Source: Limisphaerales bacterium
GTDB taxonomy: Bacteria > Verrucomicrobiota > Verrucomicrobiia > Limisphaerales > UBA11358
Direction of reading: 5' to 3'
Length of the DNA stretch: 39,926 bases
Assembly (NCBI GenBank): GCA_025362675.1
Contig: JANYFN010000242.1
Location: forward strand, 1 to 39,926
Below are positions 1 through 8,249 of this stretch, piece by piece (position 1 is the stretch's first letter; each line of letters starts with the position of its first letter). The notes under the pieces were generated by a model. It was not told the origin of the DNA. It worked only from the letters and a program-made list of their open reading frames with translations, and ran no database searches. A program made the position numbers and the translations under genes.

Positions 1-440
1 ATCGCGCCGTTACGACGATGGAAGCCTTTCGCACCGTGCGTCGAATCACCACCGGCGAACCGGTGACGCTTCACGACACCTTCAAAGCCGCGACCTTTGG
101 TCGTGCCGATGGCATCAATGTAATCGCCGGGCGCAAATAAATCCGCGCCGACTTTCTCGCCCGCTTTGACTTCTTTCGTGAAGTCGCGGAATTCCTTGAT
201 GCGTTTGACGGCCGTGCCGTTGTGCTTCTTGATGTGACCGAGCAACGGTTTGGTGACGCGTTGTTCTTTCTGCTCATCGAAGCCGAGTTGAACGGAGTTG
301 TAACCGTCCTTACCCGCCTGCGTTTTCACTTGCAAGACGTGGTTGGGACCGGCGAGAACGACCGTGACGGGAATCAAATCACCCGCCGAATTATAAACGC
401 GCGTGTGACCAAGTTTTTTTCCTAATAATCCTAGTGGCAT
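1..440 (-). CDS. rplC: 50S ribosomal protein L3, partial (C-terminus off the left edge)
   Basis: Translating the minus strand from the ATG at 440 gives MPLGLLGKKLGHTRVYN, the typical L3 start, which replaces the more usual GMTQIF-type motif with GHTRVYN. It continues into the L3 signatures KGRGFEGVVKRHRFAGG and STHGAKGFHRRNGAI near the window edge. About 146 codons are present; the family is about 200-230 residues, so the C-terminus lies beyond base 1. A clear Shine-Dalgarno GGAG sits at 449-452. L3 binds 23S rRNA early in 50S assembly near the peptidyl-transferase centre. It follows rpsJ by 12 nt on the same strand, the canonical S10 operon order, so the two are almost certainly cotranscribed. 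Confidence 0.97.
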   Translation of the reverse strand, partial: MPLGLLGKKLGHTRVYNSAGDLIPVTVVLAGPNHVLQVKTQAGKDGYNSVQLGFDEQKEQRVTKPLLGHIKKHNGTAVKRIKEFRDFTKEVKAGEKVGADLFAPGDYIDAIGTTKGRGFEGVVKRHRFAGGDSTHGAKGFHRRNGA

Positions 441-452
441 GGTGGGTTCTCC

Positions 453-758
453 TTAAATTTTGATGGTGATGTCCACACCGGCAGGCAAATTGAGTTTCTT
501 CAATTCGTCCACGGTCTTCGCGGTCGGATCGAGAATATCAATCAACCGTTTATGGGTGCGTTGTTCAAAGGTTTCCTGCGACTTCTTGTCGGAGTGCGGG
601 GAACGTTGAACGGTGAACTTCTCGATGCGGGTCGGAAGCGGGATCGGCCCGGCGACGCGTGCGCCAGTGCGTTTGACAGTCTCGGCAATATCGCGTGCCG
701 ATTGGTCTATGACGCGATAGTCATAGGCCTTTAGACGGATTCGAATACGTTGAGCCAT
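453..758 (-). CDS. rpsJ: 30S ribosomal protein S10 (NusE)
   Basis: 101 residues starting [18 protein letters not shown], the S10 N-terminus, with the conserved [19 protein letters not shown] segment in the middle and a C-terminus ending in VDITIKI. The reading frame is open 17 codons further upstream, but homology places the start at the ATG at 758. The preceding bases show no strong Shine-Dalgarno. S10 is a 30S head protein and also, as NusE, a transcription antitermination factor. It is the first gene of the S10 operon and here has no elongation factor gene just upstream, so the str operon is not adjacent. Confidence 0.97.
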   Translation of the reverse strand: MAQRIRIRLKAYDYRVIDQSARDIAETVKRTGARVAGPIPLPTRIEKFTVQRSPHSDKKSQETFEQRTHKRLIDILDPTAKTVDELKKLNLPAGVDITIKI

Positions 759-1132
759 ATAAAGAACAATTGTCTGGTTTTGGTTAACGGACGTCCACTC
801 TCCGGCCATCGGAAAGCGGGCGTGAATAATAACAACTACCCTTCCGCCTGCAATCTATTTTTTGAGAATTTTTAAGGTGCGCTCGTGGCACACAAGCAAG
901 AGCGACCAGGGGAAAATACGCAAAAGCACAGCGCAGTGGAGAAATAGCGTTTTTTGCGACATACTTTATTTACGCTAAAGTAGCGGCGGCAACACCGCTT
1001 CTGAAATCCAACTGCAGCCCGCAATTTTTATCTTCCCATATTATCATGTTCTGCGCGTGTTTATTTAATTCAATCACCCTTCAAAACCCGCTCCCCAGAC
1101 ATTCCCATCCGCACTCCGGTTAAAAAAACAAA
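759..1132. other. Intergenic region upstream of the S10 operon
   Basis: About 370 bases without a convincing gene. It must hold the promoter and leader of the leftward S10 operon. I see AT-rich stretches (for example around 955-975 and 1035-1060) but no box pair good enough to name. No leader hairpin of the L4-regulated type could be identified by eye. Confidence 0.5.
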
Positions 1133-1158
1133 AACGGCGCGGATTGCTCCGCGCCGTT
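1133..1158 (-). terminator. Rho-independent terminator of the response-regulator gene
   Basis: A perfect 10-bp GC-rich stem (AACGGCGCGG with CCGCGCCGTT) and a 6-nt loop. On the minus strand it is followed by a T-rich run (positions 1132 down to about 1121). It lies 25 nt after the stop of the response-regulator gene and separates it from the S10 operon. Confidence 0.9.
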
Positions 1159-1182
1159 GGCTCCTTGTTTTTCGGTGTCCCC

Positions 1183-1848
1183 TTACTCCTCCCCGGCGGC
1201 ATCCTGATTCCATTCAGGATAAATTTCTTCCGGCAACTGCCCGCGCTGGATCAAGTCCTGTAAATCACGGATGATGGTTTTTCGCGAAACATCGAAATCG
1301 CGCGCGAGGTTGGAAATATTCGGACGCTCCTTAGTTGAGCGCAGGCATTTGATCATTTCGTGCTGACGCGAGAGGCGTTCCGTAAAGCGGCGGTCAGGTT
1401 CGGACACTGCTAATTTCTCAGCGCGTTCGAGCGATTGCAACGCGGCGACCGTTTCGCCGAGGCCGCACTCCGTCAACGCGATCTCCACGGTGCGGTCCAA
1501 TTCGTCGAGATCGACCGGTTTTTCCAAAATGTAATGCGCCGAGCGCGGACCTTGCAGGGCCGTCAGTTTTTCGCGGATTTGTAGCGTGCCGGAAATCATG
1601 ATGATGGGAACGTGCGCAGCGACCGCTTTGAGTTTTGGCAAAAACTCCACGCCCTTCTCGCCCGCGTCCAAAATGTTATCTAGGATGATGAGGTCGGGCC
1701 GCGTCTCGGCGATCGTTTTGAGCGCGGCGCTGCCGGTGGCAACACATGTCAGGCGATAACCGCGCAAGGCCTTGCCGTAAAGCCTAAGTTGTTTCGGGTC
1801 GTCTTCGACAATCAAAATCGAGGCCATATTTTCTTCAGTCGCCGTCAT
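1183..1848 (-). CDS. Response regulator, receiver domain plus C-terminal HTH
   Basis: 221 residues. Residues 9-125 form a CheY-like receiver: acidic pocket E15-D16-D17, phospho-acceptor D57 in LIILDN, S86 in MISGT, and K110 in ILEKP. A helical linker (about 128-160) leads to a DeoR/HTH_11-like helix-turn-helix at about 178-203 (NISNLARDFDVSRKTIIRDL). It therefore looks like a cytoplasmic DNA-binding output partner. An internal ATG at 1827 (MASILIVEDD) is an equally good start and fits the usual receiver beginning better. It lies downstream of, and on the same strand as, the WD40 histidine kinase, with about 270 nt between them, suggesting a cognate pair. The HTH output is not of the OmpR, NarL or NtrC type. 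Confidence 0.85.
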   Translation of the reverse strand: MTATEENMASILIVEDDPKQLRLYGKALRGYRLTCVATGSAALKTIAETRPDLIILDNILDAGEKGVEFLPKLKAVAAHVPIIMISGTLQIREKLTALQGPRSAHYILEKPVDLDELDRTVEIALTECGLGETVAALQSLERAEKLAVSEPDRRFTERLSRQHEMIKCLRSTKERPNISNLARDFDVSRKTIIRDLQDLIQRGQLPEEIYPEWNQDAAGEE

Positions 1849-1922
1849 CTAAAATAGATTACGGCAGGTTTGGATTTTGGGAACTGTGCGTCTCGCGCAC
1901 AGGGGGGCGATCAGCTTGGGTT

Positions 1923-2129
1923 TTAGTTTTTAGAGTGGCGATTGTCCGGTGATGTTGGGCCTGGGGTTTTGATGGCCCCGAAGCCGTTTTTACAATTCCA
2001 CGAGCTGGTGGGCCAAGCATCTAGCGCCAATTTTTTGGTGCGTTTTTTGAATTCAGTTTCAGTCATTTGAATCAACATTTTGCTTTGTTTGTTTACGGTA
2101 TCAGGTGGAAAAAATCCAAAATCAAGCAT
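1923..2129 (-). CDS. Small open frame overlapping the kinase stop, doubtful
   Basis: 68 codons. The ATG (2127-2129) lies just inside the kinase C-terminus, before the kinase stop codon at 2122-2124, a geometry that could allow translational coupling. The product is basic, has no recognisable domain, no signal peptide and no convincing codon bias. It may be chance. It fills most of the gap between the kinase and the response regulator. Confidence 0.2.
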   Translation of the reverse strand: MLDFGFFPPDTVNKQSKMLIQMTETEFKKRTKKLALDAWPTSSWNCKNGFGAIKTPGPTSPDNRHSKN

Positions 2130-5100
2130 CCAAAGTCGTCACGGGCACGACAATCGTGAAGGTTGCGCCTTTATCCGCCTCGCTTTCCACACTCAAGCCA
2201 AGGCCGTCCTGTTCCGCGATAGAATGAACCAATGATAAACCCAATCCCGTTCCGGCTTTCGCGCCCGAACGTTTCGTCGTGAAGAACGGTTCAAATAAGC
2301 GCAGTTGATTTTCCGGCGCTATGCCCGGCCCCGAATCCGCCACCGAGAGTTCAATAAATTCTTTCGCCTCGGTGGGGCGCAATGCGTAACGCTTCAGCGG
2401 AATGCCCCCGCGCTTATGCAATGTGATTTTTAATTTGCCTTTGCCCTGCATCGCCTCCGATGCATTGACTACGAGGTTTAATAGTATTTGCTCCAGCCTT
2501 CCGCGGCTCACCTTCACCTTTGGCACTGCGCGATCCAACTCCAAGGTCAGCGCGATACCACTCAAAAATTCCTTGCTCAAAAGCGACACTGTATCTTCCA
2601 CCACACTGCTGATATCCGTCGGGCCAACGACTGTATCTTCAGTGCGCGCGTAACCCAGCATTGACCCGACCACATTCTTGCCCTGCATCACGGCTTGTTC
2701 AATGTCCGCAACGTTTTCCTGAATGTCCCCGTTGGTTTTGGTCTCACGCCCGATGAGCTTATTCGACATGCGGATGACCGAGAGCAAATTGTTGAAATCG
2801 TGCGCGATGCCAGTGGCGAGTGAGCCAAGCGCCTGCATTTTTTGGCTGTGCATCAATTCAACTTTGGCAATTTCCAATTCGCGATTTCGCAAGGCTGACT
2901 TTGTTTCCGCTGCGAGATAACCGGCGATGGCCTCACGATGACGGCGCAAACTCGCCAACGCAAAAAGTGCCGCCAGACAAAATCCCGCGAGGCTCACGAT
3001 CAAAGTGGCGCGCACCGTCGAACTCGCGTTCGGCTTCGTCGCCGCGATTTCCGGCGTGTTCGGTTGCGCCGTTCGCCAATCGAGATTCAACGTCGCCAGT
3101 TTTTTTCGCAACACATCCAGGTGCCACACTTGCAATTTATCGGTCGCACTCGCCGTCACCATCACCGTGCCATCAAGCGACATTCGCAAGCTATTCACGC
3201 TCTGCAACTGCGGCGCGATCAAATCGGCATACGGTTCATTCGTCAGCGCATTTCGGAGTTGCGCCAACTGGCGCGTGCGCGTCACGGCGATTTCGTCACT
3301 GTCGCGCATGAAGGCCAGTGAGCCTTGCGTAACACCATTTTCATCGCGATTAAAACTGTTCAGCAATTTCCAATCATCCACCGACCAAATGGCGAAGGTC
3401 GCCGTGCCCGCCGTGCCCAAGCGCCGTCCATCCGGGCTGAACACCACTACCGCACTGCGAAACGGTAACGTTGCTACGAGCGCTCCGGTATGCGTGTCCC
3501 AGACCATCGGATGATCCTCGGCGCCGATGCCGAAACCGGTCACCGCCCAGCGTCCATCCGGGCTGATGGCAAAACGTCCCGCTCCCGTGGCACTGCCCGG
3601 CGTGCGCAAACTGATTTGCCGAAAATGTTCCGCGAGAAAAACCGGCGCCGTGTTCGTAGTGAGATTCAAAACGGCCAGCCGTAAATCGCTCAGTTCCACC
3701 AACGCCCAATGGCCATCAAGGCTTAAGGCGATGGCTCGGGCGCCTTTGCCCTCGGGCAGCGCCACTATTTCAGTTGCCGCCGGATCGATTTTCCCGCCCG
3801 CGTCATCGGTTGAAAACGGCCAGCGTTCCAGCGTGCCACCGCGACAAATGTAAAGGGCGGCTTCATCCGGCGTGATGCGCGCGGACATGAAATTAGTGCC
3901 GGGAAAAAAAGTTTCCCGAGAATCGTTTTTCAAATCCCAGATGCGAATGCCCTTGCTTTGCGTGGCGATACACCAGCGGCCGCTCGGCGAAAGATCTACG
4001 GAGAGAAACGCCCCCTCGCTTTTTGGGCAGACGAGCAGATCGTAACTCTCGCTACTCCTCAGCCGCCAGATGCCGTAACCCTCCGACGGCTTCCAAAAAC
4101 CAATGCGCTGGCCGTCCCGGGAAAAAACATTGGCCAGTCCTTCCGTCGCCACCACCAAGGTTTGTCCCTGCGCCACATCCCAAAAGCGCGTCGTGCCATC
4201 GCGTGAACCCGACGCGAGCAGTTTGCCGTCAGGACTGAACGTCAGGCGCACACACGGTTCGCTATGACCGCGCAGAATCCGCGTGCTGCCGTTAGCCTGA
4301 TCCCACAAATAAACATCGCCATCCTCCGTGGAACCGGCCAGCCGCGTGCCGTCCGGCGACCACGCGACCGCATAAATGCGCGTCGGCGTTTCCAATTTTT
4401 GGAACGGCGTCTCCGCTGGGTAACGGCATAGCTCCACGCGGTTATCAGTCGCGATCGCGACCTCCATCGTTCCCGGTCGAAACCGGAACGGGCGCGTCCC
4501 GACATGAATGGCACTGCTGATTTTAGTTTTAGCCGCAAAATCAAAAATAGAAATCTGTCCCGCTGCGTCCGCATCACCAAAACTAAATTTGTCCCCGGCC
4601 GGCCAAAAAGTCATGCCCGCGACTTGCACATTCGTCGCTTCCAATCCGGAGGTGATAATTTTTTCCTGCGTCACTAAATCCCAAACGACCATCGCGCCGC
4701 CGGAATAACGCGCGGCGAGCTTGCTGCCGTCCGGGCTGAAGACCACGCTGCGCACCGGCAGCCGCGTGCCGGCCCCGAGCGCTTGCGCCGAAAGCATCTG
4801 GCGGTTAGTGGACGCATCCTTCGTGCTGCCCAAAAATACTTCGCCCGCCGTATTGCCATAAGCGAAATATGCCAAAGCACTATCCAACTCCACTTGATCA
4901 ATGCCGGCGGGAACTGAGCGCAGCGGCTGGTCAATTTCAATATCCGCCAACGCCAGACTCGCCATGGCTTCCGAGCGTAGCGCCGCATTTTTACGGATGA
5001 CGGCGGCATTGCTGACCACGTTGAAAATTTTCTCACGCCGGCCAGCCTCCGGGATCAGTCGCACCGCGCGCGCTTGGGCCACGTAAGAATTCCACAGCCG

Positions 5101-5310
5101 TTCAGTGCTCGCCGCCTCCGCCTGTTCCGCGCGGGAAAAATTCCGCGCGGCATGAAACCCCGCGATCACGGCGGCGACGGCTAAGCCGAAAACTGCCAGC
5201 AGGATGAAACCCACGGCACGATTGGCGCGGTTCAAATCATGGCGCATGGATTCGCGCGTGGCGGCCAAACCATCGTTTCCAAAGTTGTGGGCTGGAAAAT
5301 CCTGTTTCAT
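2122..5310 (-). CDS. WD40-propeller sensor histidine kinase
   Basis: 1062 residues. A membrane segment at about 33-52 (FILLAVFGLAVAAVIAGF) is followed by a helical stretch of the kind seen before WD40 repeats in planctomycete and verrucomicrobial Ser/Thr kinases. About 600 residues of WD40-like blades follow; FSPDG/WSPDG...VWD-type motifs recur at about 190-212, 308-335, 341-380, 440-460, 580-610, 620-645 and 715-738. A second membrane segment at about 776-797 leads to the cytoplasmic kinase: HisKA with H837 (GIAHDFNN), N-box NLVVNASEAM (945-), DSGPGI (992-), FEPFFTTK, and GTGLGL (1020-1025). The catalytic part resembles NtrB/FixL-type kinases. The topology puts the propeller outside the cytoplasm as the sensor. 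The ligand is unknown. The likely partner is the response regulator downstream. Confidence 0.92.
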   Translation of the reverse strand: MKQDFPAHNFGNDGLAATRESMRHDLNRANRAVGFILLAVFGLAVAAVIAGFHAARNFSRAEQAEAASTERLWNSYVAQARAVRLIPEAGRREKIFNVVSNAAVIRKNAALRSEAMASLALADIEIDQPLRSVPAGIDQVELDSALAYFAYGNTAGEVFLGSTKDASTNRQMLSAQALGAGTRLPVRSVVFSPDGSKLAARYSGGAMVVWDLVTQEKIITSGLEATNVQVAGMTFWPAGDKFSFGDADAAGQISIFDFAAKTKISSAIHVGTRPFRFRPGTMEVAIATDNRVELCRYPAETPFQKLETPTRIYAVAWSPDGTRLAGSTEDGDVYLWDQANGSTRILRGHSEPCVRLTFSPDGKLLASGSRDGTTRFWDVAQGQTLVVATEGLANVFSRDGQRIGFWKPSEGYGIWRLRSSESYDLLVCPKSEGAFLSVDLSPSGRWCIATQSKGIRIWDLKNDSRETFFPGTNFMSARITPDEAALYICRGGTLERWPFSTDDAGGKIDPAATEIVALPEGKGARAIALSLDGHWALVELSDLRLAVLNLTTNTAPVFLAEHFRQISLRTPGSATGAGRFAISPDGRWAVTGFGIGAEDHPMVWDTHTGALVATLPFRSAVVVFSPDGRRLGTAGTATFAIWSVDDWKLLNSFNRDENGVTQGSLAFMRDSDEIAVTRTRQLAQLRNALTNEPYADLIAPQLQSVNSLRMSLDGTVMVTASATDKLQVWHLDVLRKKLATLNLDWRTAQPNTPEIAATKPNASSTVRATLIVSLAGFCLAALFALASLRRHREAIAGYLAAETKSALRNRELEIAKVELMHSQKMQALGSLATGIAHDFNNLLSVIRMSNKLIGRETKTNGDIQENVADIEQAVMQGKNVVGSMLGYARTEDTVVGPTDISSVVEDTVSLLSKEFLSGIALTLELDRAVPKVKVSRGRLEQILLNLVVNASEAMQGKGKLKITLHKRGGIPLKRYALRPTEAKEFIELSVADSGPGIAPENQLRLFEPFFTTKRSGAKAGTGLGLSLVHSIAEQDGLGLSVESEADKGATFTIVVPVTTLDA

Positions 5311-5849
5311 AGTGGACTGATTTAAGGACTTTGACCGGCCTTGTTCCGCAGGTCAATAAGGTAGCCAGCGAAATATGATTTTATTTTTCCGGCATAGCCT
5401 TTTACCACTCTTGCGGCCAACACCCGTGCGGATTGACAGACTTTAGCCCTTCCAATTTTAATGTCTCTGACACAATGCCCCACTACGAAGAGGTGAAAAG
5501 TTAAAACTGCTTCTGGTAAGTCCGGGAGAGCCGACCGCCATTTTAGAAATCATGCGGTGCGCGGATTTATTATTTGTCGCTCGTCCGCTCGCTGGCCGAC
5601 TTGTCGTTCGCCTCGAATCAATAGATGTTTCGCGGCCACACTTACGCGCATCACCTCGCGTCGGCTTAATTAACCCAACTGCTGGTTTGCGGCCAAAGAA
5701 AATTAAACGCGACCAGCTTTCGTCTTGTTTTGGATTTTGTGATGGCGTAAGCTTTGCTTGATTAGGGTTGCAACTTTATTGCAGCTTTTCAGGCTCAAGC
5801 AAGTTATTGCAGATGAAGTAGCAGTTGAAGTCCCTGAAATCAATAGGTT
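5311..5849. other. Intergenic region between the kinase and tRNA-Ser
   Basis: About 540 bases with no convincing gene. It must contain the kinase promoter (minus strand) and the tRNA promoter (plus strand). A perfect 8-bp inverted repeat (TTGCTTGA at 5754-5761, TCAAGCAA at 5795-5802) could form a long-loop hairpin, but no T-run follows. A 69-codon open frame at 5552-5761 has no recognisable features and is not called. Confidence 0.5.
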
Positions 5850-5942
5850 GGAGAGATGGCCGAGTGGCTGAAGGCGCTAGTTTGCTAAACTGGTATACCT
5901 CTTAAAAGGGTATCGGGGGTTCGAATCCCCCTCTCTCCGCCA
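5850..5942 (+). tRNA. tRNA-Ser(GCT)
   Basis: A complete class II tRNA. The acceptor stem GGAGAGA (5850-5856) pairs with TCTCTCC (5932-5938), followed by discriminator G at 5939 and encoded CCA at 5940-5942. Anticodon GCT is at 5884-5886 in loop TTGCTAA, closed by CTAGT/ACTGG. A long variable arm follows, typical of serine tRNAs, and the T-arm is GGGGGTTCGAATCCCCC. It reads AGC and AGT codons. Remnants of an excisionase-like gene begin about 80 nt beyond its 3' end, so it is a plausible past integration site. Confidence 0.98.
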
Positions 5943-6021
5943 CTTTGATTTCATTGGGTTTTTCTTAAAATAGGGGCTAAGTGGCAACACCCACTGGCAA
6001 CCAATCCATCTACATTTAGGG

Positions 6022-6369
6022 CTATTTGCCGGTTTCTTTGACGTCGGATTTCGACTCTTTTTCACACCGCTCAATGAAGGCCAGTATGCTGGCCAGGTGA
6101 AAAAGCCGGACGCCTTTCATCCGCCCCGGCTAGCGGATGGAAACGGATCGGGTGAATCCTTTGCCCGCCCAATCATACAATTTTGGCCGGGTGCAACCCG
6201 AATAAAATTCGTGGCCGATTTTTGGTGCGCGCACCCAGACCGGCAAACCACCTTGTGGATCTGCTATCAATTCCTTTACCCGGGGCCGAAAGCTCTGGCC
6301 GCCATTTTCGGCGTCCCCAGAGAAGGCGACGGAGTTTTTCAGTTTGAGTTGGGTGTTAGCCGTGGCCAT
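6022..6369 (-). pseudogene. Excisionase-like HTH protein broken by an in-frame amber codon
   Basis: The minus-strand frame from ATG 6369 encodes a small basic protein with an excisionase/MerR-like core: LPVWVRAPKIGHEFYSGC, then TRPKLYDWAGKGFTRSVSIR. It is cut by TAG at 6130-6132. The same frame then continues for 35 codons (PGRMKGVRLFHLASILAFIE and on) to a TAG at 6022-6024. These two halves are the expected N- and C-terminal parts of this family, with the usual E of the R-E-P-G turn replaced by the stop (GAG to TAG). Such proteins accompany tyrosine recombinases in verrucomicrobial genomes. Its place beside tRNA-Ser fits a decayed integrated element. A sequencing error at one base is the main alternative. 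Confidence 0.75.
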
Positions 6370-6375
6370 TACCAA

Positions 6376-6714
6376 AATTTACCAGAAACAATTTCCCGAA
6401 ATGTGAGTGGTATTCACATTCGCCAGAAATACTTTTGGTGAAATAACGGCATGAGTTTATTCAGCCAACTGCCACTGGTAAGAATCATTCAGCCTTCGAA
6501 CATCCTTGAAAAGACCCTCCCAAAAAACCTGCAAGCTGACTCGCGAGTTGGCAGGGTAAATTCCCAGCAACGAACCAAGTCACTGCTCGTCCGCATTATC
6601 GCGGGATTCTTAAGCCCGCGACACGTTTGTGTTAATGGCAGGAAACAAGCCGCTGTGCTCGAGGGCGTGGCAACACTTCCAGGCGACAGCAACCAGAAAG
6701 CAAACCATAAAACG
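6376..6714. other. Non-coding stretch inside the island remnant
   Basis: About 340 bases where no frame looks like a real gene; open frames on both strands have unlike-protein composition. One hairpin stands out: CGCGGG (6600-6605) with CCCGCG (6615-6620) around a 9-nt loop, with no T-run, so it is not a standard terminator. Confidence 0.4.
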
Positions 6715-6725
6715 AAAGGAATATT

Positions 6726-6999
6726 ATGAATCCAACAGGCCAAACACCCACAAACGTCGATCCTACATCCCTATTGGTTTGATCCGAAGCGCAAGCCATC
6801 CGAGGGAGCGGTGTTCTACAATTTCACAGAGACAGGAAGTTATCTGTTCTTTCCGTCGGCAAAGAATTTGATCGCCGGAATTGCACAGTGTTATGAGCTG
6901 GAGGCATTTTACATCAAACCAAATTCTTCGCCGCCGGAACTAGACGAGGATTATGGATTGGCGATAAAATTTTGGGAGAGATTCGGAGTAAGCAATTAG
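6726..6999 (+). pseudogene. Small hypothetical gene with an apparent one-base frameshift
   Basis: A good Shine-Dalgarno AAAGGA (6715-6720) precedes ATG 6726, which opens MNPTGQTPTNVDPTS and then meets TGA. One base out of frame, the sequence reads YWFDPKRKPSEGAVFYNF and on to a TAG at 6997-6999, with protein-like composition (aromatics, GSYLFFPSAKNLIAGIAQCY). Dropping one C from the CCC run at 6769-6771 would join both parts into about 90 residues. An alternative is a shorter gene starting at GTG 6811. I do not recognise a family. It lies between the excisionase-like pseudogene and the ABC genes, on the opposite strand to both. Confidence 0.4.
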
Positions 7000-7052
7000 C
7001 AAAGACATCAAGGTATCAAGAACTACCGGCCGCGAATCCGGAGAAATAAACA

Positions 7053-8249
7053 TCACAACGGTCGCAGGCTTTGCTTGTTGGCACTGGTGCGAGAAGGAGG
7101 ACGAAAGCCATGTTGACCGGTGAGTGCCCAAGCCTGCAACGTTGGCCCGCCCGCCAGCAACAAATACCAGATGAAAGCAAAAGTGCCGGATTCACTAAGC
7201 GCAAAAGCCGAGCCCGAATGTTTGATCAAAGTGGCACCGAGGATGCCGACAATCGCCACGAACACCGGGGTCAAAAATATCTGATCATATCCGGGCACCA
7301 AGATTCGACCCCACACAAAGCGGGCCCAGAAATGGAAGGGAGCCGTGGTGCCATTTAGATATATTCCCAACCGCATAAAGGCAGCAATGAAAGCAAAAAT
7401 CATGAATAACTCCGGTGTGGGCTCAGCATTGGTAGATCGAAGAAGGCAATAGGACCACCAGCCGAAAAGTGCCGCCAGACTGATACAGACCGATTGTGAC
7501 ATTGTAACCGATTTTAATTTTGGGCTGAGCGCCATCAATGGCCATCCCAAGCTGGATTGCACAGCTCCGTTTAGACTTCCGAAGTCGAGTCGTATGTCTG
7601 TCTGGAAAACAGAGCTCGCAGGACGATTAAACAAGCTCCGAAAATTCCAGGGGAACGATCTCAAGCTGCGGCGATGACCATCCCAAATGACGATGACAAT
7701 GCAGACCAAAAGAAATGCGACCGTCCAACCATTCACTTCTGGAAGCATTAACGTCGGCCAAAGAAACCCGAGCAGGAGACAAGATAACCATTGTCGCGTT
7801 GCTGCCAGCAGAAACGTCATGCCAATAAGATAAATAAAGAAAAATACAATCGCCGGGGAGAAAGGATCCGCGTGCGCGTGAAATTTAGCGATGGCCATCA
7901 GCGCAGCGATGAGGATGACGTCCTGAAATACCGGATGGACTGGACCCATGGGCAAGGGCCGTTCGGCGGTCCAGGGAGTGGATTTTAACCAGTCGGCATG
8001 GGCTTGATTGCAGACCGGATGGAAACGGACTAGACGAAAGAAAGCATAGAGCGCTGCGGCCATCCCAAGAATCACCATTCGAATGTTTTTTACCTCCGGT
8101 GAATCCGAAACGAGTGCGTTATTTATGTGTAGCGGGCGTTCAATGAACCACAAGCCGGCGGTTACCATTCCGTAAGACAGGATGAAACTCCACACCACAA
8201 ATGGTGGAGGCCACACGGCATTGGAAGACAGGACGAGCCGAGGTTTCAT
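7053..8249 (-). CDS. ABC transporter permease-like membrane protein
   Basis: 398 residues, strongly hydrophobic, with about eight to ten predicted membrane segments (for example around 17-37, 58-76, 108-125, 131-150, 155-170, 173-190, 250-270, 280-298, 325-345, 355-375). The start overlaps the stop of the ATPase gene by 4 nt (ATGA), so the two are translationally coupled and presumably form one exporter or membrane-modifying ABC complex of the ABC-2 general type. No substrate can be inferred. It has no signal peptide beyond the first membrane helix. It lies between decayed integrase/excisionase pieces, so it may be cargo of an old island. Confidence 0.75.
   Translation of the reverse strand: MKPRLVLSSNAVWPPPFVVWSFILSYGMVTAGLWFIERPLHINNALVSDSPEVKNIRMVILGMAAALYAFFRLVRFHPVCNQAHADWLKSTPWTAERPLPMGPVHPVFQDVILIAALMAIAKFHAHADPFSPAIVFFFIYLIGMTFLLAATRQWLSCLLLGFLWPTLMLPEVNGWTVAFLLVCIVIVIWDGHRRSLRSFPWNFRSLFNRPASSVFQTDIRLDFGSLNGAVQSSLGWPLMALSPKLKSVTMSQSVCISLAALFGWWSYCLLRSTNAEPTPELFMIFAFIAAFMRLGIYLNGTTAPFHFWARFVWGRILVPGYDQIFLTPVFVAIVGILGATLIKHSGSAFALSESGTFAFIWYLLLAGGPTLQAWALTGQHGFRPPSRTSANKQSLRPL

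Noticed and set aside
5877-6074. Minus-strand open frame ending in a REGDSNPRYPFKRYTSLAN-like peptide
   Set aside because: It is antisense to tRNA-Ser; this peptide is a well-known false protein made from tRNA genes.
6130-6132. Codon reassignment of TAG
   Set aside because: TAG ends intact genes in the window (RND-OMF at 9550, urtE), so a single amber in a remnant is better explained by decay.
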